Assembly (NCBI RefSeq): GCF_004216905.1 | Contig: NZ_SGXJ01000006.1 | Span: forward strand, 186,001-250,000 | Source: Kribbella sp. VKM Ac-2569 | Lineage (GTDB): Bacteria; Actinomycetota; Actinomycetes; Propionibacteriales; Kribbellaceae | Direction: 5' to 3' | Length of the DNA: 64,000 nt | Shown here: piece after piece, positions 16,501 through 24,824 of the stretch | Layout: each line of letters begins with the position of its first letter | Numbering within the stretch: the first letter of the stretch is position 1 | The notes under the pieces: generated by a model | Told to the model about the DNA's origin: nothing | Database searches by the model: none | What the model saw: only the letters and a program-made list of their open reading frames with translations | Translations under genes and position numbers: made by a program

Positions 16501-18566
16501 CGAAGCCCGTGGATGAACGCCTTCTTGTCGCCCTGCGAATCGTGGATCAGCGCACACAGCCCATCCAAGCGCCGACTCGCCAACCGCGCGTGCACGACGT
16601 CCAGCGCAGCCCGCTTCTGGCAGACGAACAGCACCCGTTTCCCGCGGGCGACGAAGTCCGCGATCAGGTTGGTGATCGTCTGCGACTTCCCCGTCCCCGG
16701 CGGTCCCTGGATCACGAAGCTCTCGCCCCGCCGCGCCCGCGCGATCGCCGCCACCTGCGACCCATCGGCAGGTACGACGAGATGCCGGTCGGCAGGAGCC
16801 AGCTCCGGCAGCGCACTCCCCACCGGTCGCGGTCGATCCGAGAACAGCTGGTCGAACGACGCCGCAGACTCCCCGGTCGTCAGCAGCTCGTCATAGTCCC
16901 GAACCAGCCCCAGCGTCCGGTAGTTGAAGTTCGCCAGCGACACCGCGCAGAGATCGACGTCCCACGAGTACGGTCCGCCCTCGGTGTCGAGCGAGTACAC
17001 GTCGGTCTCGAGCGCCCCCGGCCGCCGCGGCTCCGCGCCGAGTGCGATCCCGAGCGGCAGCGACTGCTGCGCGATCTGGGCCCGGAAGATCTGCACCCCG
17101 AGCGGCTGATAGTCCGTACGCCGGTACGAGTACGGATACTGCTTCCCGCCGAACCCGGTCGCCACGTTCCCATGCCGCCGCCGGTTGTACGTCCGCAGCC
17201 GCGTCATCGCCCGCTGCCGCACCAGGTCGATCCGCGGTTTCTCGCGCAGATGCAGCTGCAGACCCGGCTCGGTCGCCTGGATCTCCTTCGCCAGCCGCTC
17301 GTGCAACTCCCGCAGCGCACCAGGAGCCGACAGGTCGACAGTCTCCGGCAACGAGATCCCGTACAGCTGCCGCAAGCTGTGCCGCAGCGTCGGATTGACC
17401 TCCGCGATCGGATCCGTGACCCGCAACGTGTACGAGTCCCGCACACCGCGCTTCTTCGTCAGCTCCACCTTCGCCAGCACCAACGGCGACGCGAGCCGCG
17501 TGTCCCTGTCGTTCTTCAGGTCGTGCCAACGCAAGAACGCCGGCACCAGCCGCAGCTGGTCCTGCCCGTAGTCGGCGCGATCCCGGCGCGCCGTGGAGAT
17601 CAGCTTGTCCAGCGTGTTCGCGGCGTACGGCGCCTCGTCGTACCGGATCCACTTACCCAGCGGCTGGGCCTTCTTCAGCAGGTGTTCCGCGATGTCGTCG
17701 CGCCAGGTGAACAGCTGCTCCGAGCGAATCGTCCGTACGTCGAGCATCAGCGGCACCGACACCTCGGTGAGGTTCAACGTCTGGGCCGTCGGGCGGAAGT
17801 TGATCAGCCGGTTCCGCCGGGAGAGGTCGAAGAGCCGGTCGCGGAGCGCGCCGAGCACCGCCGTACGACGGTCCGCGGCGCCTTGGACGATCGCCTCGAC
17901 GTCGAAGTCGAGCGGCTGGTCGCGATAGTTCTCCAGTCGTTCGATCAGCGAATGCAGGTCCTGCGCGCGCCGGTGCCGGTCCGGCTCGACCATCTGCGCG
18001 GCGACCGAGACGATCACCGGGTGCAGGTCCGGATCCAGCCGATACAAGTTGCCCCGGGCATCGATCAGGGTCGCGACGTCCTCGGTCCTCGACAGGTCGA
18101 GACCGCAGCCGAGCGCGAGCAGCAACTGCCCCAGACTGAAGATGTCGGTGAGCTGATCGTGGTGCCCGACCACGTGCTCCCAGCTCTGCCACCCGGCCAC
18201 CAGCGTCGGCGCCCCGATCGCGTCCGGAACCGGCTCTGGTACGACGGTGGTCTCCTGGCCGCCGCTCTCCCCCAGATCGAAGTCGGCCTGTCGATGCGCC
18301 ACAACCTCAACAGCAGAAGGACGTTTGCCCTGTCTTACCTCGATCTCAGCGGCGGCCAGAGCCGGCCGGCCCGCGTCCTCGGGCGCGAATCCCAGCCGGT
18401 TCTGCTCGTCGACCACGATCCGATCCAGGCCGCGCAACGGCGCGACCAGCCCACGCTCGTGCACGGCTGCCGTCTCGTGGAACAGCGGCAGCACCGCCGC
18501 CAGCAACGCATCGTTGCCCAGACCGCCCTGCGAGACGGCCAGCGCGACGAGATCCTCCGCGCTCAT
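13578..18566 (-). CDS. Kinase-like/DUF4011/SF1 helicase/MTES_1575-nuclease-fold fusion protein
   Basis: A 1662-residue multidomain protein. Residues about 1-225 resemble the C-lobe of a protein kinase (DIFSLGQLLLALGCGL, then a MVEPDRHRRAQDLHSLIERL block) but show no HRD or DFG motif, so this is a pseudokinase-like region. DUF4011 follows (LFDLSRRNRLINFRPT). The SF1 helicase core has Walker A QGPPGTGKSQT near residue 620, Walker B VYDEASQIP near 1216, GDQMQLPPT, and the C-terminal VQGDERDIILMSV and RLNVIFSRAREHM motifs. The last 110 residues match the MTES_1575 endonuclease fold (GWRVHHVLTTDW) but lack the usual acidic IECD motif. It starts with the ATG of an ATGA overlap with the M48-like gene. 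Similar DUF4011-helicase proteins are known or suspected anti-phage factors (Hhe; compare kinase-helicase Mokosh). Confidence 0.88.
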   Translation of the reverse strand: MSAEDLVALAVSQGGLGNDALLAAVLPLFHETAAVHERGLVAPLRGLDRIVVDEQNRLGFAPEDAGRPALAAAEIEVRQGKRPSAVEVVAHRQADFDLGESGGQETTVVPEPVPDAIGAPTLVAGWQSWEHVVGHHDQLTDIFSLGQLLLALGCGLDLSRTEDVATLIDARGNLYRLDPDLHPVIVSVAAQMVEPDRHRRAQDLHSLIERLENYRDQPLDFDVEAIVQGAADRRTAVLGALRDRLFDLSRRNRLINFRPTAQTLNLTEVSVPLMLDVRTIRSEQLFTWRDDIAEHLLKKAQPLGKWIRYDEAPYAANTLDKLISTARRDRADYGQDQLRLVPAFLRWHDLKNDRDTRLASPLVLAKVELTKKRGVRDSYTLRVTDPIAEVNPTLRHSLRQLYGISLPETVDLSAPGALRELHERLAKEIQATEPGLQLHLREKPRIDLVRQRAMTRLRTYNRRRHGNVATGFGGKQYPYSYRRTDYQPLGVQIFRAQIAQQSLPLGIALGAEPRRPGALETDVYSLDTEGGPYSWDVDLCAVSLANFNYRTLGLVRDYDELLTTGESAASFDQLFSDRPRPVGSALPELAPADRHLVVPADGSQVAAIARARRGESFVIQGPPGTGKSQTITNLIADFVARGKRVLFVCQKRAALDVVHARLASRRLDGLCALIHDSQGDKKAFIHGLRETYESWLSAEDDLDALTERRAELVARVDRLLATVDAFEKQLATGSPRLRDLVNRLASLHDHAWNPPEGSELPAVGEWFAAEGAVREVAQALAAADPSTGGVLARSPLAFLARWDSDVTASARELRAKWDAVAVALSGSSDAAVREVRGLAQLGRLLEPLAALDQVDVIVPRSATARDLAAAGAERKKLVAAERTAWKEAAGWQEPLAPADARSALKVAQSKEGRAFSFLSGDWRRVKNLVRSRFDSTTRSVQPSVTEILTDLVAAQSASAAVAEHTEQTRHDWAADDPRELIDQLAAARKSIPDWRFVLDDGAPAELARLADALDDASEVTSDLLADHWDTLTVDGLRDLADRLASEGPVVRAVGPKLRELTPSALTALRRLDATPDQLEYAVCAAEWERARSAAPLQLSSDRVDAIVGELSMVYDDLTALNAEVVVAQVRRRFLAEVDHSERSVTGMSPEDRERKKTFATGRRELEHEFGKVMRYRSIRDVASGAPGEVVSVLRPVWLMSPSSVSDTLPLTTSFDVVVYDEASQIPVEEAIPALHRAPQVIVVGDQMQLPPTQYFRVRSEPEDLQADDEGAEQVGIALTEDSFLSISALRLASTMLTWHYRSRSEALISFSNAAFYQGKLATVPDRLPPNTAPPWTLRADSPVSEVAEVCDSLLAGSITAVRLVDGVYVRRTNPAEARWIASLVQELLVRGTGKSLGIVAFSEAQQGEIERALDELADRDPSFAALYEAEQVRTHGEQDAGLFVKNLENVQGDERDIILMSVCYAAGPDGRMLMNFGPINTSGGEKRLNVIFSRAREHMVIVSSIEPDAITNTYNDGANTLRRFLGYAAAVSRGDQVAAKSALTSYSLRTARVAGTRRTPVVEQLAAALEARGVAVDLAVGESVFRCDLALKVPGDTGYRLAVLVDTPERVAADTLLERLTTHPAALTTTGWRVHHVLTTDWTRSPETVVTHLIDALHRPVD

Positions 18567-19741
18567 CCGACCACCTCCGCGGCAGCCTGCACGAAGCGTG
18601 CCCGTTCCTTGTCGCTCCACCCGAGCTCGTCGTCTGCGACATCGACGTACCCGGGCAATCCGGACCGTCGCGCAACAGCCAGCGACGCGACCAACCCGGC
18701 ATCGCCGACCTCGGGATCAGCCGTGGCGAGATCGAGCAGCAAGTAACACAGATAGCGTTTCGTGGCCGCGGTCAACGGGCGTGGTCGCGGCAGTGGCGCT
18801 CCGTCCACCGGTCGCACCGCCAACGGCTCGTCGAAGCGCACCGCTCCGCCAGGCACGCCGAGAGGTCCAGGCGGATCCGCGAAGCCGGCTGCCGCTGTGG
18901 CGATCGCATCGGTCCGCAGCCCGTCCGTGTGCGCGATCGCCGCGGCGAAGTCCCGACTCAGCTCACGCAACAACACAGCGTCGAGCAGGTCCGGCGCGTC
19001 CACGTCGAGCGGACCGGTCACCAGGACCTCGACGTCCTCGCCGTCGAGCCAGTTCTTCAACGCCCACGCTCGTCCGACAGCCTCCGGGTGCGACGTCCCT
19101 CGACTACCGGAGCGGAGATCCAGCGACTCCGCCTGCCGCAGGTACGCCGCGGGGTCCGCCGTACTCAGACCCGTCTCCAGCTTCAGCAACGCGCGGATCG
19201 CCGTACTCAGATCACCGCACGCCGTCACCGCTCCCCGGTCCGCGAACAACTCCGTCGCCAGCGACCAGCGCCGATGCGTCTCGAGGTACTGCGACGGCGT
19301 CCGAGCGTCACCCGCCGCCGCATCGAGCAGCCGATCGACAGCGAGGTACCCACCGTCCTCGGCCTGCCACAACAGCCGATGCGCCAACTCGTGCCCGATC
19401 ACGGCCGTCAATTCATCCTCGTCCAGCCGGTCGAGCAACGCCCCTTGGAAGAGGATCACCGCCTTGCCGGCCTGGTGAAGGTACGCCGCATTCGGCTCGC
19501 CGCTCACCTGGTAGAAGTCGACGCCCTCGTCCAGCTCCAACGCACGAGCCGCCCGCTCCCCCGCCCGGAAGACATCCGGATGTGCGTCGGCCTCCAACCG
19601 GTACGCATTCCGCAACAAGAGCTCGTCGAGCGACCCCTCCGGCCCACCGTGCAACGCCGCCCAGGCACGCTCGTCCACCTGGCGGACGACCGCCAGGACG
19701 GACCGGTGATACCCGAGCGCTGACAACATGCTCGCCACCAT
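18563..19741 (-). CDS. M48-like zinc metalloprotease paired with the helicase gene
   Basis: A 392-residue protein with the zinc-metalloprotease motif HELAH (residues about 117-121, in VIGHELAHRLLW). A downstream ELFAD at about 164-168 is positioned to supply the third zinc ligand, as in M48-type peptidases. There is no clear signal peptide or run of membrane helices, so it is probably cytoplasmic, unlike the membrane-bound HtpX. The C-terminal half (LLDLATADPEVGDAGLVAS..VARRSG) is alpha-helical and unassigned. Its TGA overlaps the ATG of the large helicase gene (ATGA), so the two are translationally coupled. Starts at 19747 (GTG) and 19729 (ATG) are also possible; 19741 has a GGGGTGG sequence upstream. 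Confidence 0.8.
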   Translation of the reverse strand: MVASMLSALGYHRSVLAVVRQVDERAWAALHGGPEGSLDELLLRNAYRLEADAHPDVFRAGERAARALELDEGVDFYQVSGEPNAAYLHQAGKAVILFQGALLDRLDEDELTAVIGHELAHRLLWQAEDGGYLAVDRLLDAAAGDARTPSQYLETHRRWSLATELFADRGAVTACGDLSTAIRALLKLETGLSTADPAAYLRQAESLDLRSGSRGTSHPEAVGRAWALKNWLDGEDVEVLVTGPLDVDAPDLLDAVLLRELSRDFAAAIAHTDGLRTDAIATAAAGFADPPGPLGVPGGAVRFDEPLAVRPVDGAPLPRPRPLTAATKRYLCYLLLDLATADPEVGDAGLVASLAVARRSGLPGYVDVADDELGWSDKERARFVQAAAEVVG

Positions 19742-19791
19742 AACCACCCCGACCGACGAAATCCGAGCCTTCTCTCTGAGACTGTGGACAA

Positions 19792-20517
19792 GTGGACGTG
19801 ACTGTTGCCGGCAGCGGAGACGCCTTCGGATCGGGCGGGCGTTTCCAGACCTGTATCGCGATCGGTACCCAGACGCTCGTCGACTGCGGCGCGACCAGCC
19901 TGACCGCGCTCCGTCAACAGTCCCTGGACCCGAACGAGATCCGCACGATCGTGATCACCCACCTGCACGGCGACCACTTCGGCGGACTGCCGTTCCTGAT
20001 CCTCGACGGCCAGTTCCGCCGCCGCACCGAAGACCTCACCATCGTCGGCCCACCCGGCACCCAGGCCCGCCTGACCACTGCCATGGAGACGCTCTACCCG
20101 GGCTCGTCGCAAGTCCGTCGCCGCTTCGCTGTCCACATCCACGAGCACGCCGATCGCCGTACGCGCCAAATTGAAGGCCTGCGGATCACGCCCTACGAGG
20201 TGCGGCACGCATCCGGTGCGCCGGCGTACGCCGTGCGGGTGCAAACGCCCGAGCGAACGGTCACGTACTCCGGTGACACCGAGTGGACGGACGCACTTCT
20301 GGACGCGGCCGACGGCGCCGATCTCTTCCTCTGTGAGGGATACAGCCTCACTCCGATCCGCTGGCACCTCGACCTGGACACGCTGGCGAAGCACCGCAAT
20401 GCCCTGACCTGTCGAGAGCTGATCCTGACCCATCTCTCGCCGACCGCACTCCAGGCGGACCTCAGCGACTGGCGCGTGGCCTATGACGGATTGCGCCTGC
20501 CACGCCAGGCTCGATAG
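19792..20517 (+). CDS. Metallo-beta-lactamase-fold hydrolase
   Basis: A 241-residue MBL-fold enzyme with the metal motif HLHGDHFGG at about residues 57-65. A ligand Asp is in YSGDTEWTDALLD and a final His in LILTHLSP. It resembles the RNase Z-like/phosphodiesterase branch (GSGDAFGSGGRFQTCIAI at the N-terminus), which acts on nucleic-acid or cyclic phosphodiesters or on small metabolites. The substrate cannot be told from sequence. The GTG at 19792 is chosen to include the first strand; no good ribosome site is visible. It is divergent from the M48-like gene across 50 bases, so it could be functionally linked to that pair. It overlaps the convergent LysR gene by 37 bases. Confidence 0.85.
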   Translation: MDVTVAGSGDAFGSGGRFQTCIAIGTQTLVDCGATSLTALRQQSLDPNEIRTIVITHLHGDHFGGLPFLILDGQFRRRTEDLTIVGPPGTQARLTTAMETLYPGSSQVRRRFAVHIHEHADRRTRQIEGLRITPYEVRHASGAPAYAVRVQTPERTVTYSGDTEWTDALLDAADGADLFLCEGYSLTPIRWHLDLDTLAKHRNALTCRELILTHLSPTALQADLSDWRVAYDGLRLPRQAR

Positions 20518-21428
20518 GCCGGCGTCACGTCGGCAAGGGCCTGGTAAGCGGCCAGGAGCTCGTCACGAATCTGCTGGGCGTGCTCGGCGACCGGACCGGC
20601 AGGCGACCAGACGAGGCGTTCGCGGACCCACATCGGGTCGTCGGCCAGCGGGCGTACGACGACGTTCTCGCGTTCGACCGTGACTGCTCGGCACACGGCG
20701 ACGCCGTGGCCCTGGCTGATCAGCGAGAACACGACGCTCGCGTTCGTCGGCTGGATCCGGCGCGGCACGAAACCCGCCCGGCGGCACGCCTCGCGGAACA
20801 TCGAGCGCATCCGCAGGTCGTTCCCGTCGCCGGGAAGCCACTGCTCGCCGGCCAGCGCGGCGAGCGGAATTTCCGTCTCACCGGCGAGTGCGTGGTCCTT
20901 CGACAGCACGACGAACGCCGGCTCCACCATCAGCTCCGCCTCGGTCAGACCGTCCGGCACCGGCAGTTCGTAGCCGGGATAGTCCTGCGTCAGCCCGAGC
21001 TCGAGCCGGGCCTCGGCGAGAAGTTCGATCAGTTCCTCGTCCGAATCACAGACGTGCAGGGAGACCTCGACGTCCGGCAGGACCTGCCGGCTCACGGTCA
21101 CCAAGGCGGCCGCCATCGGTCCGGCGGTGGCGCCGAGCCGCAGCGTTGCCAGGTCCGCGCCGGTCTCTCGTCGCCGGACGTCACGCACCAGGTCGTCGTG
21201 CAACGCGATGATGCTCTGCGCGTGGGACAGGACGATCGTGCCCAGCGCGGTCGGTCGCGCACCGCTTCCGTCCCGGGCGAAGAGCGGACCGCCGAGAAGG
21301 CGTTCGATCCGCTGCAGCTGCCCGGTGACGGCCGGCTGACTGTGGCCGAGCAGCACCGACGCCCGGCTGATACTGCCCGTCTCGGCGATCGCGGCGACGA
21401 CCCGGAGGTGGCGGATCTCCAGATCCAT
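20481..21428 (-). CDS. LysR family transcriptional regulator
   Basis: A 315-residue LysR-type regulator. The N-terminal winged HTH is typical (LEIRHLRVVAAIAETGSISR, then LGHSQPAVTGQLQRIERLLG, GPLFARDGSGARPTALG). The effector domain follows, with LRLGATAGPMAAALV. It is divergent from the second large subtilase gene and has a T-N11-A dyad over its own start codon, so it probably controls the subtilase and itself. The 3' end overlaps the convergent MBL gene. The effector is unknown. Confidence 0.92.
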   Translation of the reverse strand: MDLEIRHLRVVAAIAETGSISRASVLLGHSQPAVTGQLQRIERLLGGPLFARDGSGARPTALGTIVLSHAQSIIALHDDLVRDVRRRETGADLATLRLGATAGPMAAALVTVSRQVLPDVEVSLHVCDSDEELIELLAEARLELGLTQDYPGYELPVPDGLTEAELMVEPAFVVLSKDHALAGETEIPLAALAGEQWLPGDGNDLRMRSMFREACRRAGFVPRRIQPTNASVVFSLISQGHGVAVCRAVTVERENVVVRPLADDPMWVRERLVWSPAGPVAEHAQQIRDELLAAYQALADVTPAYRAWRGRRNPS

Positions 21429-21442
21429 AACGCGATGTTATG
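21426..21442. promoter_or_regulatory. LysR box (T-N11-A dyad) overlapping the lysR start codon
   Basis: CATAAC-GCGAT-GTTATG is a perfect 6+5+6 dyad containing the T-N11-A LysR motif. It covers the initiation codon of the leftward lysR gene (start 21428) and lies 70 bases before the subtilase ATG, consistent with autorepression plus control of the divergent gene. Confidence 0.6.
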
Positions 21443-21511
21443 GGCAAATCGGAGTACCTGAGGGGGCTGTCCGGATCCCAGACTTTTCCTGACGCATCAG
21501 GAAGGAGACTT

Positions 21512-24500
21512 ATGTCTCGACTGTCCCGGCGCCGGCGCCTGACCGTTCTCGCGCTGACCACCGCCCTCCTCGCCGGTCCCCTGACCGCTGCGACCGCCCA
21601 TGCCGAAGCAGAGCCGACCGGCTGGACCACCCGGCAGGCCGCGAAACCGACCGGAAGCTGGGTCACACTGCTCACCGGCGACCGGGTCTTCGTCGACGGC
21701 AACCGGATCACGCTCGACCCCGCACCCGGCCGGGAACAGCTCGGCTTCACCCAGTACCAGCGCGACGGCCACCAGTACGTCGTACCGAACGACGCCCTCG
21801 GCCTCGTCTCGAGAAACCAGGTCGACCAGCGGCTCTTCGACGTCACCGGACTGGTCCAGGCCGGGTACGACGACGCACACGTGGCCGAGGTGCCGACGAT
21901 CGTGTCGTACGGCGCGACCGCGGCTCCGAAGCTCCGAGCAGCCCGCGTCACCAAGAACCTGCCTGCCCTGCGCGCAGCCGCGATCAAGGTCGGTAAGACC
22001 AAGGCCCGCGACTTCTGGACCGACGTCACCACCGGCACCACGACCAAGCGGACCACCGCACCCGGGATCGCCCGGGTCTGGCTCGACGGCAAGCGCGAGG
22101 TGTCGCTCGACCAGAGTGTCCCGCAGATCGGCGCGCCCACCGCCTGGGCAGCCGGGTACGACGGAACGGGTGTCACCGTGGCCGTGCTGGACACCGGCAT
22201 CGACGACACCCACCCGGACCTGGCCGGCAAGATCATCGGCGAACAGAACTTCAGCGACGCCGCCGACACCGAGGACAACGTCGGACACGGAACGCACGTC
22301 GCCTCGACGATCGTCGGCAGCGGCGCGGCGTCGGGCGGCAAGTACAAGGGCGTCGCACCCGGTGCGAACCTGTTGATCGGCAAGGTCTGCAGCACGCGGA
22401 ACTGTGCCGAGTCGGCCATCCTGGCCGGCATGGAGTGGGCAGCGCCCCAGGCCAAGGTCATCAACATGAGCCTCGGCGGCGACGACTACCCGGGCATCGA
22501 CGTACTCGAGGAAGCCGTCAACCGCCTCACCGCCCAGACCGGGGCGCTCTTCGTCATTGCCGCAGGCAACAACGGCGCCACGGGCGGGGTCTCGTCACCG
22601 GCGACCGCCGATGCGGCGCTCGCGGTCGGCGCGGTCGACAAGCAGGACAACCTGGCCGACTTCTCCAACCGCGGCCCGCGGAACGACGGAGCGATCAAGC
22701 CGGACATCACCGCTCCCGGCGTCGGCATCGTCGCGGCTTTGGCCAAGGGCTCCGACTATCCGCAGTACTCCCCCGGGTACACCCAGCTCAACGGCACGTC
22801 GATGGCCACGCCACATGTCGCCGGAGCCGCGGTGTTGCTCGAGCAGCAGCACCCCGGGTGGTCCGCGACCGACCTGAAGGCAGCGCTGATGGCGTCGGCC
22901 AAGCCGAACAGCGCCTTGACAGTGTTCGAGCAAGGCGCCGGCCGAGTGGATGTCGGCCGCGCGGTCCAGCAGGCCGTCCTGCCCAGCGTCTCCAGCCTGG
23001 CTCTCGGCTCCCAGCCCTGGCCGGCTGAGGACGACACACCGGTCACCAAGACCGTGACGTATCGCAACGAAGGCACGTCCCCCGTGACGCTCGACCTGTC
23101 GACCGCGGTGACCGGACCGGACAACGCTCCTGCTCCGGCCGGGTTGTTCACAGTCACTCCGGCCCAGCTCGTCGTACCGGCTGGAGGTACGGCGGACGCC
23201 GTACTGACCGCTGACACCCGAGTGCAGTCGGCTACCGGCCTGTTCACCGGCGCGTTGGCCGCAACCAACGCCGATGGTGTGTCGGTGCGCGTGCCGTTGA
23301 CGATTACGAAGGGACACGAGGCACGGACCGTCACCTTCAAGGTGACCGACCGGACCGGTGCACCGGCGGCCGACTACGCGATCTGGGCGACTGGACTGGA
23401 TCTGGACGTCTTCAAGTTCCCGTACAGCGCGTCCGGAACAGTCACTGCCCAGCTGCGGCCAGGCCGGTACCACGTGCAGGCCTCGGTGGTCAGCCCGGAC
23501 GGTAGCTCCACTCTGCTGGTGCAGCCGAACCTCACTGTCGGTCACTCGGACGACGGTGTGGTCGAACTGGATGCCCGCAAGGGCACACCGGTGTCAGTCA
23601 CCGTCCCTAAGGCCTCGGCCAGGACCAAGTTGGTCTCCGTCGGTGCCTATCGCGTGCTGCCGCGCGGCTACGCGATCGACGCCCGTATTACCGGGCCTGA
23701 CTTCAGCAAGCTCTTCACCGCGGACCTGGGTGACGAGGTCACGGCAGACGAGGGCACGCTGCTCACAGACGTCACCAGTCGCTGGGCCGAGCCGACTGCG
23801 GACGGCACGTTCTACAACTCGCCGTACGAGTACGACATCGTCGACTTCGTCCGGGGACGCTTCCTCACCAACTACAAGCACACCGTCCGCCAGAGCGAAC
23901 TGGCGACAGTGACCACCCGCAACCACAGCGTCTGGCCCGTCAAACAGACCGGCTTCATGCACAACTGGGGATTCCCGGCCGAGGGTGGCAGTGCGATCTC
24001 GGCAGCGATCCTGTACGACGTACCCGGCGTCCGGACCATCTACTACAGCGCGAAGGGCGTGACCTGGAACAACCGCTGGGACATCAGCGGCGGTAGCCAG
24101 ACACAGTTCTGGTACGACGGCACCACCTGGCAGCCAGGTCGTCACTACACGGTCGACTGGCAGCGTGGACCGGCCGGACCGAAGTTCAACGCACGCACGT
24201 ACGTCGCCCGGGTCGGCAACACGATCGTGCTCAACGTGCCGCCGTTCGGCGACGACTCCGGTCACACCGGGTACTCGCTGCTCGACAGCGGCCGGGTCGG
24301 GTTCTACCAGAACGGCGTGCGGCTGGCCGAGATCCCGACGTACTTCTACGACGCGAGCGGGCCGGTGCCGGCCGCGGAAACGCCGTACCGGCTGGAGTAC
24401 GAGGTCAATCGGCCAACCGGGTTCAACACATCGACCAAGATCAGTGGCTCGTGGACCTTCAAGTCCTCGGAGGTCGGCACCGACAAGTGGACCTACCTGC

Positions 24501-24817
24501 CGCTGTCGTCGTTCTCCTTCACGCCGGCGGTCGATCTGAACAACAGCGCGCCGGCCGGTACGGCGTACCTCGTGCCGGTCAGCCTGAAGACACAGCCGGG
24601 CTCGACGCCGTCCGCGACACGCAAGATCACCGTCGACGTCTCGTACGACGAGGGCACCACCTGGCGCACCACCACCCTCATCCAGACCGGGGCTGACACG
24701 TGGCTCGCCGCCCTGCGTCACCCGTCGAAGGGTTCGGTGTCGTTCCGGGCCACTGCGGAACGTGCCGACGGCGGCACGGTCGACTACACCGTGATCCGCG
24801 CGTACAACCTGCGGTAG
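21512..24817 (+). CDS. Second large secreted S8 family serine peptidase
   Basis: A 1101-residue secreted subtilase, paralogous to the one at 7029-10709. It has a twin-Arg-rich signal peptide (MSRLSRRRRLTVLALTTALL), a propeptide region beginning SWVTLLTGDRVFV, and an intact triad: Asp in VAVLDTGIDDTHPDL near residue 226, His in VGHGTHVAS near 259 and Ser in NGTSMATPHVAGAA near 430. Cys residues (VCSTRNCAES) occur inside the catalytic domain. Beta-rich C-terminal domains follow and end VDYTVIRAYNLR. The ATG at 21512 follows GAAGGAG and gives a proper signal peptide; upstream in-frame codons do not. TTCCTGA-CGCA-TCAGGAA at 21486-21503 overlaps the ribosome site and could hide it in a hairpin. 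It is probably controlled by the divergent LysR. Confidence 0.93.
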   Translation: MSRLSRRRRLTVLALTTALLAGPLTAATAHAEAEPTGWTTRQAAKPTGSWVTLLTGDRVFVDGNRITLDPAPGREQLGFTQYQRDGHQYVVPNDALGLVSRNQVDQRLFDVTGLVQAGYDDAHVAEVPTIVSYGATAAPKLRAARVTKNLPALRAAAIKVGKTKARDFWTDVTTGTTTKRTTAPGIARVWLDGKREVSLDQSVPQIGAPTAWAAGYDGTGVTVAVLDTGIDDTHPDLAGKIIGEQNFSDAADTEDNVGHGTHVASTIVGSGAASGGKYKGVAPGANLLIGKVCSTRNCAESAILAGMEWAAPQAKVINMSLGGDDYPGIDVLEEAVNRLTAQTGALFVIAAGNNGATGGVSSPATADAALAVGAVDKQDNLADFSNRGPRNDGAIKPDITAPGVGIVAALAKGSDYPQYSPGYTQLNGTSMATPHVAGAAVLLEQQHPGWSATDLKAALMASAKPNSALTVFEQGAGRVDVGRAVQQAVLPSVSSLALGSQPWPAEDDTPVTKTVTYRNEGTSPVTLDLSTAVTGPDNAPAPAGLFTVTPAQLVVPAGGTADAVLTADTRVQSATGLFTGALAATNADGVSVRVPLTITKGHEARTVTFKVTDRTGAPAADYAIWATGLDLDVFKFPYSASGTVTAQLRPGRYHVQASVVSPDGSSTLLVQPNLTVGHSDDGVVELDARKGTPVSVTVPKASARTKLVSVGAYRVLPRGYAIDARITGPDFSKLFTADLGDEVTADEGTLLTDVTSRWAEPTADGTFYNSPYEYDIVDFVRGRFLTNYKHTVRQSELATVTTRNHSVWPVKQTGFMHNWGFPAEGGSAISAAILYDVPGVRTIYYSAKGVTWNNRWDISGGSQTQFWYDGTTWQPGRHYTVDWQRGPAGPKFNARTYVARVGNTIVLNVPPFGDDSGHTGYSLLDSGRVGFYQNGVRLAEIPTYFYDASGPVPAAETPYRLEYEVNRPTGFNTSTKISGSWTFKSSEVGTDKWTYLPLSSFSFTPAVDLNNSAPAGTAYLVPVSLKTQPGSTPSATRKITVDVSYDEGTTWRTTTLIQTGADTWLAALRHPSKGSVSFRATAERADGGTVDYTVIRAYNLR

Positions 24818-24824
24818 CTAGGAC

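Noticed and set aside
13593..18746. A very long rightward open frame (1717 codons) antisense to the helicase gene
   Set aside because: It is the mirror of a highly biased GC-rich gene. Its translation is Arg/Gln/Pro-rich with no domain signal, while the leftward frame has complete helicase motifs.
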